Shown here piece by piece: positions 29,163-37,890 of a stretch of DNA of 64,000 bases. Location: the NCBI GenBank assembly GCA_017463105.1, contig JAFTPU010000003.1, positions 30,384 through 94,383 of the forward strand. The letters run 5' to 3'. Numbering within the stretch: the stretch's first letter is position 1; each line of letters starts with the position of its first letter. This DNA is from Clostridia bacterium. Lineage in GTDB: Bacteria > Bacillota > Clostridia > Christensenellales > Borkfalkiaceae. A program made the translations under genes and the position numbers. The notes below the pieces were generated by a model. The model saw only the letters and a program-made list of their open reading frames with translations. It was not told where the DNA came from and made no database searches.

Positions 29163-29279
29163 GCAAGCAAAGCTTGCGTTGACCGCTACGCGGTGGCAAA
29201 TCAAAGATTTGCAACTTGGGGCTTCTTTCGCGGGGGCTTCCGCCCCCCCTGCACCCCTAACGAGAAACTAAGTTTCTCG
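29163..29279. repeat. Triloop palindrome cluster between dnaK and dnaJ
   Basis: Five successive palindromes: 29163-29177 (6-bp arms), 29182-29194 (5), 29196-29212 (7), 29232-29247 (6, loop of 4) and 29261-29279 (8), mostly with three-base loops. It ends with a C-taa-G palindrome followed by ACTTCCGAT, matching the end of the 30.6-kb cluster. Confidence 0.75.
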
Positions 29280-29312
29280 ACTTCCGATCAAGAGATAAAA
29301 GGTTTTTGAGTT

Positions 29313-30458
29313 ATGGCAGAACAGAAAAAAAATTATTACGATATTCTCGGCGTGGATAAAAAGGCGACGCCCGAGGAGATCAAATCCGCGTATCGTAAAC
29401 TCGCGATGAAATATCACCCCGACCGCAACCAAGGCAACGCGGAGGCGGCGGAGAAATTCAAGGAGATCAACGAGGCGAACGAAACGCTGTCCGATCAGCA
29501 AAAGCGCGCGGCATACGATTACGAGCTGGAGCACCCCGGTATGGGCGGTTTCGGCGGCAGCGCGGGCTTCGAGGGCTTCGGCGATTTTTCCGATATTTTC
29601 AGCAATATTTTCGGCGGCGGCTTCGGCGGTTTCGGCGGCGGCGCGAGAGCGGCGCGTTCGGAGGTCGGCGAGGATATCCAACGTGAGATGACTCTGTCGT
29701 TTATGGACGCGGCGAAGGGCTGTAAAAAGACCTTTTCGTATATGCGCAACGAGCCTTGCGCGGCGTGTAAGAGTACGGGTGCGAAGAACGGTACGGAGTA
29801 CACTACTTGTTCGAAATGTCAGGGCAAGGGCGTCGTGCAGCAAGTGCAAAACACCATGTTCGGGCGGACGATCCGTCAGAGCGTTTGTCCCGATTGCGGC
29901 GGTAACGGGCGGACGATCAAGGAAAAATGTCCCGACTGTAAGGGCAAGGGGTATCAGCGCAAGGAAACGACGGTGTCGATCGATATTCCCGCGGGCGTGG
30001 ATACGAACAGCTACATGAAGAAAAAGGGTTTCGGGCAAGCCGCGCCGAACGGCGGCGTGCCGGGCGATCTGATCATCGTGTTCAGAGTCGAGCCGCACAA
30101 AATCTTTACGCGTGAACGTTTCGATTTGAAAATGGATCTGCCCATTTCTTTCAAAACGGCGGCGCTCGGCGGAACGGTAAAGGTGCCGTCCATCGACGAC
30201 ACGTTCGAGTTCACGATCCCCGAAGGCACGCAAAGCGGGCAGGTATTCACCGTACGCGGCAAGGGTATCAAATCGGCGAGAAACGGCACGGGCAATCTTA
30301 TTTTGCGCGTGATCGTGGAGGTGCCGACCAAGCTTTCGAAAGAGCAGAAGAAGGAGATCGAGCGGTTGGATAGCGATATCGAGCTGAAGCAATGCGAAAG
30401 AATGAAACGGTATTCGGATAACGTGGAAGCGTTGTACGGGGAAAAGCCGTTTAAGTAA
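29313..30458 (+). CDS. dnaJ: Chaperone protein DnaJ (Hsp40)
   Basis: 381-residue co-chaperone of DnaK. The J domain (residues about 5-70) has the HPD motif in KYHPDRNQ. A Gly/Phe-rich region follows ([12 protein letters not shown]), then four zinc-binding CxxCxGxG-type motifs: [24 protein letters not shown] and CPDCKGKG. The C-terminal substrate domains are complete. It starts after a leader containing palindromes, with only a weak ribosome-binding site near the ATG. Confidence 0.97.
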   Translation: MAEQKKNYYDILGVDKKATPEEIKSAYRKLAMKYHPDRNQGNAEAAEKFKEINEANETLSDQQKRAAYDYELEHPGMGGFGGSAGFEGFGDFSDIFSNIFGGGFGGFGGGARAARSEVGEDIQREMTLSFMDAAKGCKKTFSYMRNEPCAACKSTGAKNGTEYTTCSKCQGKGVVQQVQNTMFGRTIRQSVCPDCGGNGRTIKEKCPDCKGKGYQRKETTVSIDIPAGVDTNSYMKKKGFGQAAPNGGVPGDLIIVFRVEPHKIFTRERFDLKMDLPISFKTAALGGTVKVPSIDDTFEFTIPEGTQSGQVFTVRGKGIKSARNGTGNLILRVIVEVPTKLSKEQKKEIERLDSDIELKQCERMKRYSDNVEALYGEKPFK

Positions 30459-30467
30459 ATGCCGAAA

Positions 30468-30493
30468 GCGGAGCGAAAAGCTCCGCATTTTCG
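30468..30493 (+). terminator. Intrinsic terminator after dnaJ
   Basis: GCGGAGC (30468-30474), loop GAAAA, GCTCCGC (30480-30486), then ATTTT. A diverged copy with the same loop stands at 30673. Confidence 0.82.
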
Positions 30494-30496
30494 TTG

Positions 30497-30641
30497 TTCG
30501 CCATAGCGAATAACGCTTGACGGCGTGAAAGGCGCAACCTACGGTTGCTTAATTTGGGCTATGTTCCGTCCTCACGGACGGCGACTGCCGTCGGGGCGTA
30601 AAGGCTCTGCCTTTACAATCCGCAAGGAACTAAGTTCCTTG
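30497..30641. repeat. Triloop palindrome cluster after dnaJ
   Basis: Palindromes at 30497-30510 (TTCGC/GCGAA), 30534-30548 (GCAACC/GGTTGC), around 30565-30580 (CCGTCC/GGACGG), 30599-30615 (TAAAGGC/GCCTTTA) and 30623-30641 (CAAGGAAC/GTTCCTTG, loop TAA), followed by ACCTCTGAT. No coding sequence is visible in 30494-30734. Confidence 0.72.
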
Positions 30642-30672
30642 ACCTCTGATTAAAAATAACAATTCATTATTC

Positions 30673-30705
30673 AAAAGCGGGGCGAAAAGCTTCGTTTTTG
30701 TTTTT
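30673..30705 (+). terminator. Second copy of the dnaJ-type terminator
   Basis: Eleven pairs (30673-30683 with 30689-30699, three G-T), loop GAAAA, then GTTTTT. It is a diverged repeat of the terminator at 30468, on the other side of the palindrome cluster. Confidence 0.7.
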
Positions 30706-30734
30706 AATTTTTTATGTAATTTTTATTCAAAAAG

Positions 30735-30763
30735 TGGACATTGTGAAAACTATGTGATATAAT
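30735..30763 (+). promoter_or_regulatory. Sigma-A promoter of the YwaF-like pair
   Basis: TGGACA (30735-30740), 17-bp spacer, extended TGATATAAT with the -10 at 30758-30763. Confidence 0.82.
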
Positions 30764-30795
30764 AGAGTCAAGCTTGAGCGGAGTTGAAAAAACTT

Positions 30796-31662
30796 ATGAT
30801 CATAGAAATGTTTAATTTTTGGTATTTCTTCTGGATAATACTCTTTATCGGAGTGTTCTTCGGATTGTATTTTCTTTTACGAAGTAAAAGCGACAAGACG
30901 AAAAAAATCGTTTTATCCGCGATCCTTTGGTTCGGGCTTGCGCTTCATTTCCTCAAATGCTTTATTCCCCCGTACTCCACCGATCGGGCGCGGCTTTATC
31001 GCGATATTTGGTTTATCAATATCTGCGCGGCGAATATCCTGTTGTTTCCGTTTATTTTCCTTTCGAAAAATAAGTCCGCGAAAGACTATATGTTCTATAT
31101 CGGCGTGATCAGCGGGATCCTTTCGATGGTAATGCCGCTCGAGCCGATCAAAAAAGTGGATCAAGCGGCGGAAATGCTTGACGTCGTCCGTTTCTATATT
31201 CACCACGCGTTCCTGTGGATAGTGCCCCTTTTGATGGTGCTGTTAAAGCTGCATACGCTCAGTTGGAAACGGGTGTGGAAGGTGCCGTTATGTCTTTTGG
31301 GACTGTTCCTGTTTATCATGCTGAATCAGATATTCCAAAGCGAGCTGGGTTTCGTAGCCCTTCGCGGGAGTGATTTTTTTGCGATCGGTTATAAAAATAC
31401 TTCGTATATTTGGGGTCCCGACGACGCGATCGGGGAGATCATTGCGAAGTTCTGTCCCGATATTTTCAAAACGGTGCCCGTGGGGCAATATGCGGGGCAG
31501 GAAAAATATTGGCCTTTCTTCTGGTTGATCGTGCCTGCGTTCGTTCTGATAACGCCCGTCTGCTTCGGCGTTTCGCTGATCTTCGATTGGAAGAATTTCA
31601 AAGCGGACGTAATCATGTTGAAGAGCCGTATCCACGAGAAACACACGGCGAAAAAGGAGTAA
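30796..31662 (+). CDS. YwaF-like integral membrane protein (first of pair)
   Basis: 288 residues with about seven transmembrane helices. The arrangement, including FINICAANILLFPF and an HHAFLWIVPLLMVL segment, resembles the YwaF/TMEM164-like family (function unknown in bacteria). The ATG at 30796 is preferred to the TTG at 30784 because GGAG then has proper spacing. It is followed 6 bp later by a second protein of the same type, so they are cotranscribed and may form a heteromer. No catalytic motif was recognised. Confidence 0.75.
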   Translation: MIIEMFNFWYFFWIILFIGVFFGLYFLLRSKSDKTKKIVLSAILWFGLALHFLKCFIPPYSTDRARLYRDIWFINICAANILLFPFIFLSKNKSAKDYMFYIGVISGILSMVMPLEPIKKVDQAAEMLDVVRFYIHHAFLWIVPLLMVLLKLHTLSWKRVWKVPLCLLGLFLFIMLNQIFQSELGFVALRGSDFFAIGYKNTSYIWGPDDAIGEIIAKFCPDIFKTVPVGQYAGQEKYWPFFWLIVPAFVLITPVCFGVSLIFDWKNFKADVIMLKSRIHEKHTAKKE

Positions 31663-31668
31663 GCGGAT

Positions 31669-32463
31669 ATGAAAATTACTTTTCGAGATTGGATATACAG
31701 CAATTATCCCGCAAACAGCGGTATCACGGGCGCGTGGGGCGCGTTCCATATCATCACGTTGATCGTTTGCATTTTAACGATGGTAGCGATCGCCTTTCTC
31801 TTCCGCAAAAAAAGCGAAAAAACACGCCGTATCGTGTTGTTCGTGATGGCGGCGATCATTTTGGTTTTCGAGCTGTCGAGAAGAATTATCGGTATTTCGA
31901 GGGGCGGTTTGACGACGCACGATTGGTTGTATACGTTGCTTCCGCGCCCGTGGTGTGCGATCACGTGCTGGCTGGTAATGGCTTCGGTACTTGTGAACAA
32001 GCGGTTTTTGTACAATTTCACGGCGATGACGGGCATTATTTGCGCGATCATTTTCTTTGCATACCCGACGGTGGGTTTCAACAACAAATACATACTTTTC
32101 GAAAACGTATATTCGATCGGCACGCATTTCGTGTTCTTTAACGCGTGCGTGGCGTTTATCACTCTGCGTTTTACCCGTTTCGAGGTAAAGGGGAAAAAGG
32201 GTTTTACAGACGGGGCGTTGAAGGAACTGATCACGCTTGTCGTCGTATACGCGTACGCGTTTATCGAGATCTACGTTTTGAAGATCGCGACGGACCCGAT
32301 GTACTGCATGCCGAACAACGAGGCGCAGGAGATTTTGGGAATGAGCTATCCCGTATATCTCGTTTTGTATCTTTTGTTTTTGGCGGTGTATTTCAGCGGG
32401 TTCTATTTCGTGGAATATTTGGCGGCGAAAAAGAAAAACAAAAGCGCGGAGCTCGCACAATAA
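31669..32463 (+). CDS. YwaF-like integral membrane protein (second of pair)
   Basis: 264 residues with about six or seven transmembrane helices. The segment LLPRPWCAITCWLVM corresponds in position to the conserved loop of the neighbouring protein, and IGTHFVFFNACVAF to its later helix. The C-terminus is charged (AAKKKNKSAELAQ). It lies 6 bp after the preceding gene and ends in a terminator. Its role is unknown; tandem divergent paralogues suggest a two-subunit membrane unit. Confidence 0.75.
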   Translation: MKITFRDWIYSNYPANSGITGAWGAFHIITLIVCILTMVAIAFLFRKKSEKTRRIVLFVMAAIILVFELSRRIIGISRGGLTTHDWLYTLLPRPWCAITCWLVMASVLVNKRFLYNFTAMTGIICAIIFFAYPTVGFNNKYILFENVYSIGTHFVFFNACVAFITLRFTRFEVKGKKGFTDGALKELITLVVVYAYAFIEIYVLKIATDPMYCMPNNEAQEILGMSYPVYLVLYLLFLAVYFSGFYFVEYLAAKKKNKSAELAQ

Positions 32464-32479
32464 ATTATAAGGACAACGA

Positions 32480-32509
32480 AAAAGGACTTGCTCGCTTGCA
32501 AGTCCTTTT
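32480..32509. terminator. Bidirectional terminator between convergent genes
   Basis: Perfect 12-bp stem (32480-32491 with 32498-32509), 6-base loop, with A4/T4 at the ends serving the YwaF pair and the leftward esterase gene. Confidence 0.88.
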
Positions 32510-32514
32510 AAAAT

Positions 32515-33597
32515 TTATTTTATTTTTTTGAGGGCTTTTTTCAAGACGGGGAGCACCTTTTTCGCCATTCTATAGAAGCCCAGATCGTTGGGGTGGCAGG
32601 TGTCGACGGCGCATGCGTCGCGGTCTTCTTTGCCGTTGAAGGATTGCCCGTCTATAAACCATACGCGTTTATCGCCTCGCTTTTTCGCCGTCAGATAGGT
32701 ATTGTAAATAACTTGTCGGCGAAGCGCGCTGTCGGTAGGGTTGCGGTCGCAATCGGGCTTGGAAATAAAGATCACGGGCGTATTCTTGTGCGCTTTACGT
32801 ATCGCCTCGTATAAGGGCAGGTGGGTCGCTTGCAGGTGCTCCGCCGTGGGGGCGTTGTGGTCGTAGTCGATCACGTATACGGCAGGGTCTTGCGCGGCGA
32901 GATGATCGATCATTGCTTGTTCTCCTTTCGCGTTACCCGAGAAGCCGAGATTTAAAATGTCGCAATCCAGCCAACGGGAAAGATGAGAAATATAATCGTT
33001 GCCGGGGCGGGAGGCGCAACCGCCCTGCGTGATCGAGCTACCGTAGAAGAGTACGGGCTTTTGGTATTTATAGGGCTTGGGACGTTGCAACGAGCAACCC
33101 TTTTTCAGTCCGATAAACAGCTTGTTTACGCCGTTATAAAGGGGAAAGTACAAGTCGATATCCCGTGCAAAAACGGTTTCGAATCGGCGTATGCCTTCGA
33201 AAGCGATCTTGCCGTCGACGACGGGCGTAGCGGCGGGGACGTGCGAGGGAGCGCACATATACGCGAATTTACCGTCGGCGTAGAGGGAAAATCCGTGCGA
33301 GCCTACATAGGGCATATGCGGCATCGGAAGCTCTGCGGGGGCGACGCAACGTATCGCTACATAGGGCGAGTCCGTGATAAAGCGAAGCCGTCCGCCTGCC
33401 GTATGGGACGTAAGGAAATAAACGCCATTGCTGACGGCTTTTGCCGTTTCGAGGGGCATGCGGAGGTACCGTTCCGCCGTTTCGTCGTAATATATGCCGT
33501 GAAGCGAAAACGCGTCCTCGTCGGCGGCATGCCATTCGAGGTCGGGTTCGTTGACGGCGGCGAGTTTAAAATTTTTATCGATTTCGGTAAGTTTCAT
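32515..33597 (-). CDS. SGNH/GDSL-family esterase with N-terminal beta domain
   Basis: 360 residues. An N-terminal beta-rich module (about residues 1-165) precedes a SGNH hydrolase domain. Block I is YGSSITQGGCASRPG (nucleophile Ser near residue 188), block II contains NLGFSGNAKGE, and the C-terminal catalytic pair lies in CAVDTCHPNDLGF. There is no signal peptide, so it is probably cytoplasmic. Related enzymes deacetylate or de-esterify carbohydrates; the substrate is not determined. It has its own promoter with an overlapping 16-bp palindrome. Confidence 0.85.
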   Translation of the reverse strand: MKLTEIDKNFKLAAVNEPDLEWHAADEDAFSLHGIYYDETAERYLRMPLETAKAVSNGVYFLTSHTAGGRLRFITDSPYVAIRCVAPAELPMPHMPYVGSHGFSLYADGKFAYMCAPSHVPAATPVVDGKIAFEGIRRFETVFARDIDLYFPLYNGVNKLFIGLKKGCSLQRPKPYKYQKPVLFYGSSITQGGCASRPGNDYISHLSRWLDCDILNLGFSGNAKGEQAMIDHLAAQDPAVYVIDYDHNAPTAEHLQATHLPLYEAIRKAHKNTPVIFISKPDCDRNPTDSALRRQVIYNTYLTAKKRGDKRVWFIDGQSFNGKEDRDACAVDTCHPNDLGFYRMAKKVLPVLKKALKKIK

Positions 33598-33638
33598 TTC
33601 TCTTATTTTCCCTAGCGTTTTTTATTATTTACCTTTCG

Positions 33639-33670
33639 TTTATGATATCATAAATTCCCTGAAATGTAAA
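33639..33670 (-). promoter_or_regulatory. Promoter and palindromic operator candidate of the esterase gene
   Basis: Leftward TTTACA (33670-33665), 17-bp spacer, TATCAT (33647-33642). The -10 lies inside a perfect 16-bp palindrome (33639-33654, TTTATGATATCATAAA), a plausible repressor site. Confidence 0.6.
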
Positions 33671-33712
33671 TATACAAAAAACTCGCATTTTTGCACTATT
33701 TAATCGCGCAAT

Positions 33713-34582
33713 TTATGCGAACAGCGGGGGCAGTACGAGGGCGGCGATCACGATCGCGCCGAGGGCGATACGGTACCAGCCGAACGGTTTGAAGTCGTGC
33801 TTTTTCACGAAATTCATGAGGAATTTGATGGCGAGCATCGAAACGGCGAAAGCGACCGCCGCGCCGATAAGAAGATATCCGAGCTCGGGACCCGTAAAGC
33901 CGCCGCTTTCCAAAAAGAATTTCAGAAGCTTGATCGCGCTGGCGCCCGCCATGACGGGGATCGCCAAATAGAAGGTGAATTCCGCGCCCGCGGGACGGGC
34001 GACGCCGATGAGGAGCGCGCCGAGAATGGTCGCGCCCGAGCGGGAGGTGCCGGGGATAAGCGAAAGCACCTGAAACGCGCCGATGATAAGGGCGTGCTTA
34101 TAGGAGATATCCGCCGTCGTTTTCAAGGGCAATTCCTTGTTTTTGTTCCTGTTTTCCACAATGATAAACGCCACGCCGTAGAGAATGAGCGTGAGAGAAA
34201 TAACGAGAGGGGTATGCAGATATTTTTCGAGCAGATCGTCGAAGAGAATACCGATCACGCCCGCGGGAACGCAAGCGACGAGTACCTTACCCCAAAGATT
34301 CAAAATGTCCTTATCGAGCACGATCTTGCCCTGTGCGTCTCCCGTCTGCGTTTGCTTGTGCCAAGGGAAAAGCTTGTGCCAAAATAGCGCGACGACGGCG
34401 AGGATAGCGCCGAGCTGGATCACGACGAAGAACATTTCCTTGAACTCCGCGCGGGCGTTTAACGTGAGCGTGGGAACGGCGTCCGCAAGCAGCATGTGTC
34501 CCGTGCTGGAAATAGGCAACCATTCCGTGATGCCCTCGACGAAGCCGAAAAGCAATACTTTTAAAATCTCGATGATCTCCAT
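33713..34582 (-). CDS. uppP: Undecaprenyl-diphosphatase UppP (BacA)
   Basis: 289-residue membrane phosphatase recycling undecaprenyl pyrophosphate for peptidoglycan and teichoic acid synthesis. The two active-site motifs are intact: EGITEWLPISSTGHM at about residues 16-30 and PGTSRSGATI in the middle. About eight transmembrane segments. Its start is preceded by a sigma-A promoter. The family was first noted through bacitracin tolerance on overexpression, but this is the normal housekeeping enzyme. Confidence 0.96.
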   Translation of the reverse strand: MEIIEILKVLLFGFVEGITEWLPISSTGHMLLADAVPTLTLNARAEFKEMFFVVIQLGAILAVVALFWHKLFPWHKQTQTGDAQGKIVLDKDILNLWGKVLVACVPAGVIGILFDDLLEKYLHTPLVISLTLILYGVAFIIVENRNKNKELPLKTTADISYKHALIIGAFQVLSLIPGTSRSGATILGALLIGVARPAGAEFTFYLAIPVMAGASAIKLLKFFLESGGFTGPELGYLLIGAAVAFAVSMLAIKFLMNFVKKHDFKPFGWYRIALGAIVIAALVLPPLFA

Positions 34583-34612
34583 AAATTACTCCGCTGAAAA
34601 GTTTACGGATAA

Positions 34613-34641
34613 ATTATAACACAAACGCGCGGGTAAAGCAA
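34613..34641 (-). promoter_or_regulatory. Sigma-A promoter of uppP
   Basis: Leftward TTGCTT (34641-34636), 17-bp spacer, extended TGTTATAAT with the -10 at 34618-34613. Confidence 0.78.
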
Positions 34642-34715
34642 GGCGGGAGAGGGGATATTTCCAAGAAAAAAATGAAAAAACAGCACGAAAAACGCAAAAA
34701 ACTTTCAATTAAGTA

Positions 34716-34744
34716 TTGCATTTGTCGAAAAAATATGGTATAAT
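34716..34744 (+). promoter_or_regulatory. Sigma-A promoter of cspA
   Basis: TTGCAT (34716-34721), 17-bp spacer, extended TGGTATAAT with the -10 at 34739-34744. The leader of about 100 nt is long for so small a gene, as is usual for cold-shock mRNAs. Confidence 0.82.
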
Positions 34745-34852
34745 AATAAACGTATCGGGGTGGAAAGCGATATTTTTTGCACGTTTGACGGTTTTGCGCG
34801 TGAAAAGCGACTTCCGCACGTTGCAAAAAAATTTTTATCGGGAGGACCGAAG

Positions 34853-35065
34853 ATGAGTCAAGGAACTGTGAAATGGTTCAATGCAGAGAAGGGGTATGGC
34901 TTTATAGCCAACGACGAGGGCGGCGACGACGTGTTCGTACATTTTTCCGCGATCGTAGCGGAAGGATACAGACGCCTGAAAGAGGGACAGAAGGTTTCGT
35001 TCGAGATCGAAACGGACCCTAAAAATCCCGCGAAGCTCCGCGCGACGAACGTGGTAGCGTTGTGA
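34853..35065 (+). CDS. cspA: Cold-shock domain protein
   Basis: 70-residue OB-fold RNA chaperone. RNP1 (KGYGFI) and RNP2 (VFVHF) are intact, and the start [11 protein letters not shown] is diagnostic. It is a single-gene unit with its own promoter and terminator. The ATG at 34853 follows GGGAGGA. The symbol cspA is generic; which paralogue this is cannot be told. Confidence 0.96.
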   Translation: MSQGTVKWFNAEKGYGFIANDEGGDDVFVHFSAIVAEGYRRLKEGQKVSFEIETDPKNPAKLRATNVVAL

Positions 35066-35073
35066 GACAAAAG

Positions 35074-35106
35074 AACCGCGCCGTGAAAGAGGGCGCGGTT
35101 TTTTCA
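35074..35106 (+). terminator. Intrinsic terminator after cspA
   Basis: AACCGCGCC (35074-35082) pairs with GGCGCGGTT (35092-35100), followed by T4 (six T in a row in all). Confidence 0.92.
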
Positions 35107-35135
35107 TGCGGCGCGGAAAAATTGGGCGTGAAAGA

Positions 35136-35164
35136 TTGACAAACGCGACGCTTTGTCGTATAAT
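35136..35164 (+). promoter_or_regulatory. Consensus sigma-A promoter of galK
   Basis: TTGACA (35136-35141), 17-bp spacer, TATAAT (35159-35164): a perfect match. Confidence 0.93.
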
Positions 35165-35218
35165 GGAAGCGTGGCGGTACGCACCATAAAAGAGGAAAAA
35201 GAAACGAGGTTTTGAGAA

Positions 35219-36376
35219 ATGGAAAAAGAAGAAGCGAAAAAACGTTTTTACGAGGCATTCGGCGCGGAGGCGACCGACCTGTTTACGGCGGCGGGCAGGA
35301 TCAACGTGATCGGCGAGCACGTCGATTATTGCGGGGGAAAGGTATTTCCCGCGGCGCTCAATCTCCGTTGTAATATTTACGCGCGAAAAACGGGCGGAAA
35401 TACGATCCGCCTTGCCTTTCGCGGTATCGAGGGCGTAGTGGAGCTGGATATATCGAGGCTTGACGATTATCGCGATCTGAAGATCGGCAACTATCAGGCG
35501 GGCGTGGCGTATTTCATGCAGGAAAAGGGCGTTGCGCTCGTGGGGTGCGAGCTGTATTACGATTGTACGGTGCCTTTTGGCAGCGGGCTTTCGTCCTCGG
35601 CGGCGATCGAGGTGGCGACGGCGGTAGCGCTTTACGAGTACGCAGGCGTGGCGTACGATAAGGTGGAGGTCGCTTTGCTTTCGCAAAAAGCGGAGAATCT
35701 GTACGCGGGCGTGAACTGCGGGATCATGGATCAATTCGCTTCGGCGATGGGCAAGAAAGATCACGCGGTGTTGCTCGATTGTTCGACGCTCGAATACGAA
35801 TACGTGCCCCTGCAATTGGGGGACTATTGTCTCGTGGTGGCGAACTGCAACAAGCCGCACAATCTTGTGGAGAGCAAATACAACGTGCGACGTCAAGAGG
35901 TGGAGACCGCGCTCAAAGCGGTGCAGACGGTGAAGGACGTAAAGAATCTCGCCGAGCTTACCCCGAAGGATTTCGCGGAAGTGAAATATCTTTTGTCGGG
36001 CGTGGTGGCGAAGCGTGCGGAGCACGTGGTGATGGAATGCGACCGCGTACATAAGGCGGTCGACGCGCTCAAGGCGGGGGATCTTGCCGAGCTGGGTCGG
36101 CTTTTGAACGAGAGTCATTACAGCCTTTGCGAGCTGTACGAGGTGACGGGCAAGGAGCTCGACACGTTGTCGGGGCTGGCGCGCAAGGAAGCCGAATGTT
36201 TGGGCTCGCGTATGATCGGCGCGGGCTTCGGCGGGTGCACGATCTCGATCGTGAAAAAGTCGGCGGTGGACGGATTTATCCGTCGCGTGGGCGCGGCGTA
36301 CGCCGAAGCGATCGGGTACAAGGCGAGTTTTTATGAGACCTCGATTGAGGACGGTATCACCGTATCTAAGATTTAA
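35219..36376 (+). CDS. galK: Galactokinase (GHMP kinase)
   Basis: 385-residue GHMP-family sugar kinase of the Leloir pathway. The galactokinase signature GRINVIGEHVDY is at residues 26-37, the ATP-binding PFGSGLSSSAA lies near residue 120, and GAGFGGCTISIV closes the C-terminal motif. Length matches GalK. No galE or galT neighbour is in the window; the gene stands alone between a perfect promoter and a terminator, so galactose specificity is by family resemblance and related substrates are possible. Confidence 0.9.
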   Translation: MEKEEAKKRFYEAFGAEATDLFTAAGRINVIGEHVDYCGGKVFPAALNLRCNIYARKTGGNTIRLAFRGIEGVVELDISRLDDYRDLKIGNYQAGVAYFMQEKGVALVGCELYYDCTVPFGSGLSSSAAIEVATAVALYEYAGVAYDKVEVALLSQKAENLYAGVNCGIMDQFASAMGKKDHAVLLDCSTLEYEYVPLQLGDYCLVVANCNKPHNLVESKYNVRRQEVETALKAVQTVKDVKNLAELTPKDFAEVKYLLSGVVAKRAEHVVMECDRVHKAVDALKAGDLAELGRLLNESHYSLCELYEVTGKELDTLSGLARKEAECLGSRMIGAGFGGCTISIVKKSAVDGFIRRVGAAYAEAIGYKASFYETSIEDGITVSKI

Positions 36377-36402
36377 AACGTTGCCGTATTAATGAAAAAC
36401 GA

Positions 36403-36438
36403 AAAACCACGGTTGCATAGCCTTGTAACCGTGGTTTT
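36403..36438. terminator. Bidirectional terminator between galK and the leftward CCA enzyme
   Basis: Perfect 12-bp stem (36403-36414 with 36427-36438), 12-base loop, A4/T4 ends. Confidence 0.9.
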
Positions 36439-36458
36439 GTATCGTCGGGAGCGATGAT

Positions 36459-37823
36459 CTACTTTTGATTGTGGGGAAGATAGCTTTTGGCGAGCTTGCA
36501 AAGGCGTTCCTTTTTATTATCCGTCGGATGAACGGCGGCGTGGACAAGCAACGCTTTTAATACGACGGCTATCTGCGCGGGCGGGATATCCGCAGAGAGG
36601 AGGTCTTTGCCCGTGACGGCAAGCTCTTTCAAGGCGAGGGGCGCGCCCTCCGTTTGCATTTTGTTTAAAAGATTTTTCCAGCGTACGCAGGTGGGTGCGG
36701 GGGAAAGATCGTCCGTACAGGCGGAAAAGTCCGCCTGTTTTACGAGAAGCAGCTTTTCGAGCGTGGGCGCGTTCGTCGCGAAGAAACGGCGGAGTTTGCT
36801 TTCTTTCGTCTTGCAATCGAAATCGTACATGTGCAGACGGACGAGGGTCTGCGTTTCCGCGATCAGTTTTTTCGGAGCTTTGAGGCGGGAAAGTATTTCG
36901 CCCGCGATCCGTTCGCCCTCTTCGGGGTGGGCGTAGGAATTGCCGTCGCGGACGGCGCAAAAGGGTTTGCCCACGTCGTGCAAAAGCGCGGCAAAGCGCA
37001 CGCTTTCTTCCGCGTACATGGCGGCGCGGAGGGAGTGTTCGAGAACGTCGTATTTGTGAAAATCGGCGCGTTGCGCCATGCCCTTGCCGAGGGTGAGTTC
37101 GGGCAGGATACGGGCGAGCACGCCCGTTTGTTCCAGCAATTCGAGACCTCGATAATGACCGTATTTCACGCCGTATTTTTTATCGGCGAAAAGGAGCGAG
37201 GAAAGCTCGGCGAATATCCGTTCGGGGGAAATATCGTCGATGAGCGCGGCGTTTTTCGTTGCACCCGCGAGACATTCCGCGTCGGGAGAAAAGCCGAGCT
37301 GTGCGCTTTGGCGGGCAAGGCGCATCAAGCGGAGTCCGTCCTCGCCGAATACCTTTTCGGCGGGCGCGACGGTGGCGAGCCGTTTTTCTTTAATGGCGGA
37401 AATTCCGTTTAACGGGTCGACGTAGCGGGCGTTTGCGATATCGTAATACACGGCGTTACAGGTGAAGTCTCTACGCCGCGCGTCGAGGTCGATATCGTCC
37501 GTGAAGAAGATATCCACGGGGACGTGTACGCCGCGTACGTATTTATCCGAGCGGAAACGGCTGTACTCGTAATCGTTTCCTTCGCCGTCCGTCAGCTTCA
37601 CCGTACCCGTGTTTTTGTAGACCGCTTTTGCTTCGAAACCGTGCGCCGTAGCAAGGGTGACGAGGCTTTCCGCGGGGAGCGTCGAGGCTATATCCCAATC
37701 GCGCGCGCCGTTTTGCGGGGTGAAGTCGGAAAGGAAATCGCGCACGCTGCCGCCCACGGCGTAGAGGGGTTCGGGGCAATCTTCGGCAAGGCGTATTAAA
37801 TTTTTCGGGATAATTCGTTGCAT
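36459..37823 (-). CDS. cca: CCA tRNA nucleotidyltransferase / poly(A) polymerase family protein with HD domain
   Basis: 454 residues. The nucleotidyltransferase head carries GGSVRD (residues 24-29) and the metal-binding carboxylates in ARDWDIAS; RRRDFTCNAVYYD and RLMRLARQSAQLGF are further family signatures. An HD domain follows (AALLHDVGKP, near residue 285). It belongs to the class II nucleotidyltransferases that add CCA to tRNA. The one tRNA gene here already encodes CCA, so a repair role is likely. Poly(A) polymerase activity cannot be ruled out. Confidence 0.88.
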   Translation of the reverse strand: MQRIIPKNLIRLAEDCPEPLYAVGGSVRDFLSDFTPQNGARDWDIASTLPAESLVTLATAHGFEAKAVYKNTGTVKLTDGEGNDYEYSRFRSDKYVRGVHVPVDIFFTDDIDLDARRRDFTCNAVYYDIANARYVDPLNGISAIKEKRLATVAPAEKVFGEDGLRLMRLARQSAQLGFSPDAECLAGATKNAALIDDISPERIFAELSSLLFADKKYGVKYGHYRGLELLEQTGVLARILPELTLGKGMAQRADFHKYDVLEHSLRAAMYAEESVRFAALLHDVGKPFCAVRDGNSYAHPEEGERIAGEILSRLKAPKKLIAETQTLVRLHMYDFDCKTKESKLRRFFATNAPTLEKLLLVKQADFSACTDDLSPAPTCVRWKNLLNKMQTEGAPLALKELAVTGKDLLSADIPPAQIAVVLKALLVHAAVHPTDNKKERLCKLAKSYLPHNQK

Positions 37824-37890
37824 AAGGGGTGCCTTTGAAAAAAATTTTGCAAAACTTTAATAATAAAAGTATATCAAAATCAAAAATAAA

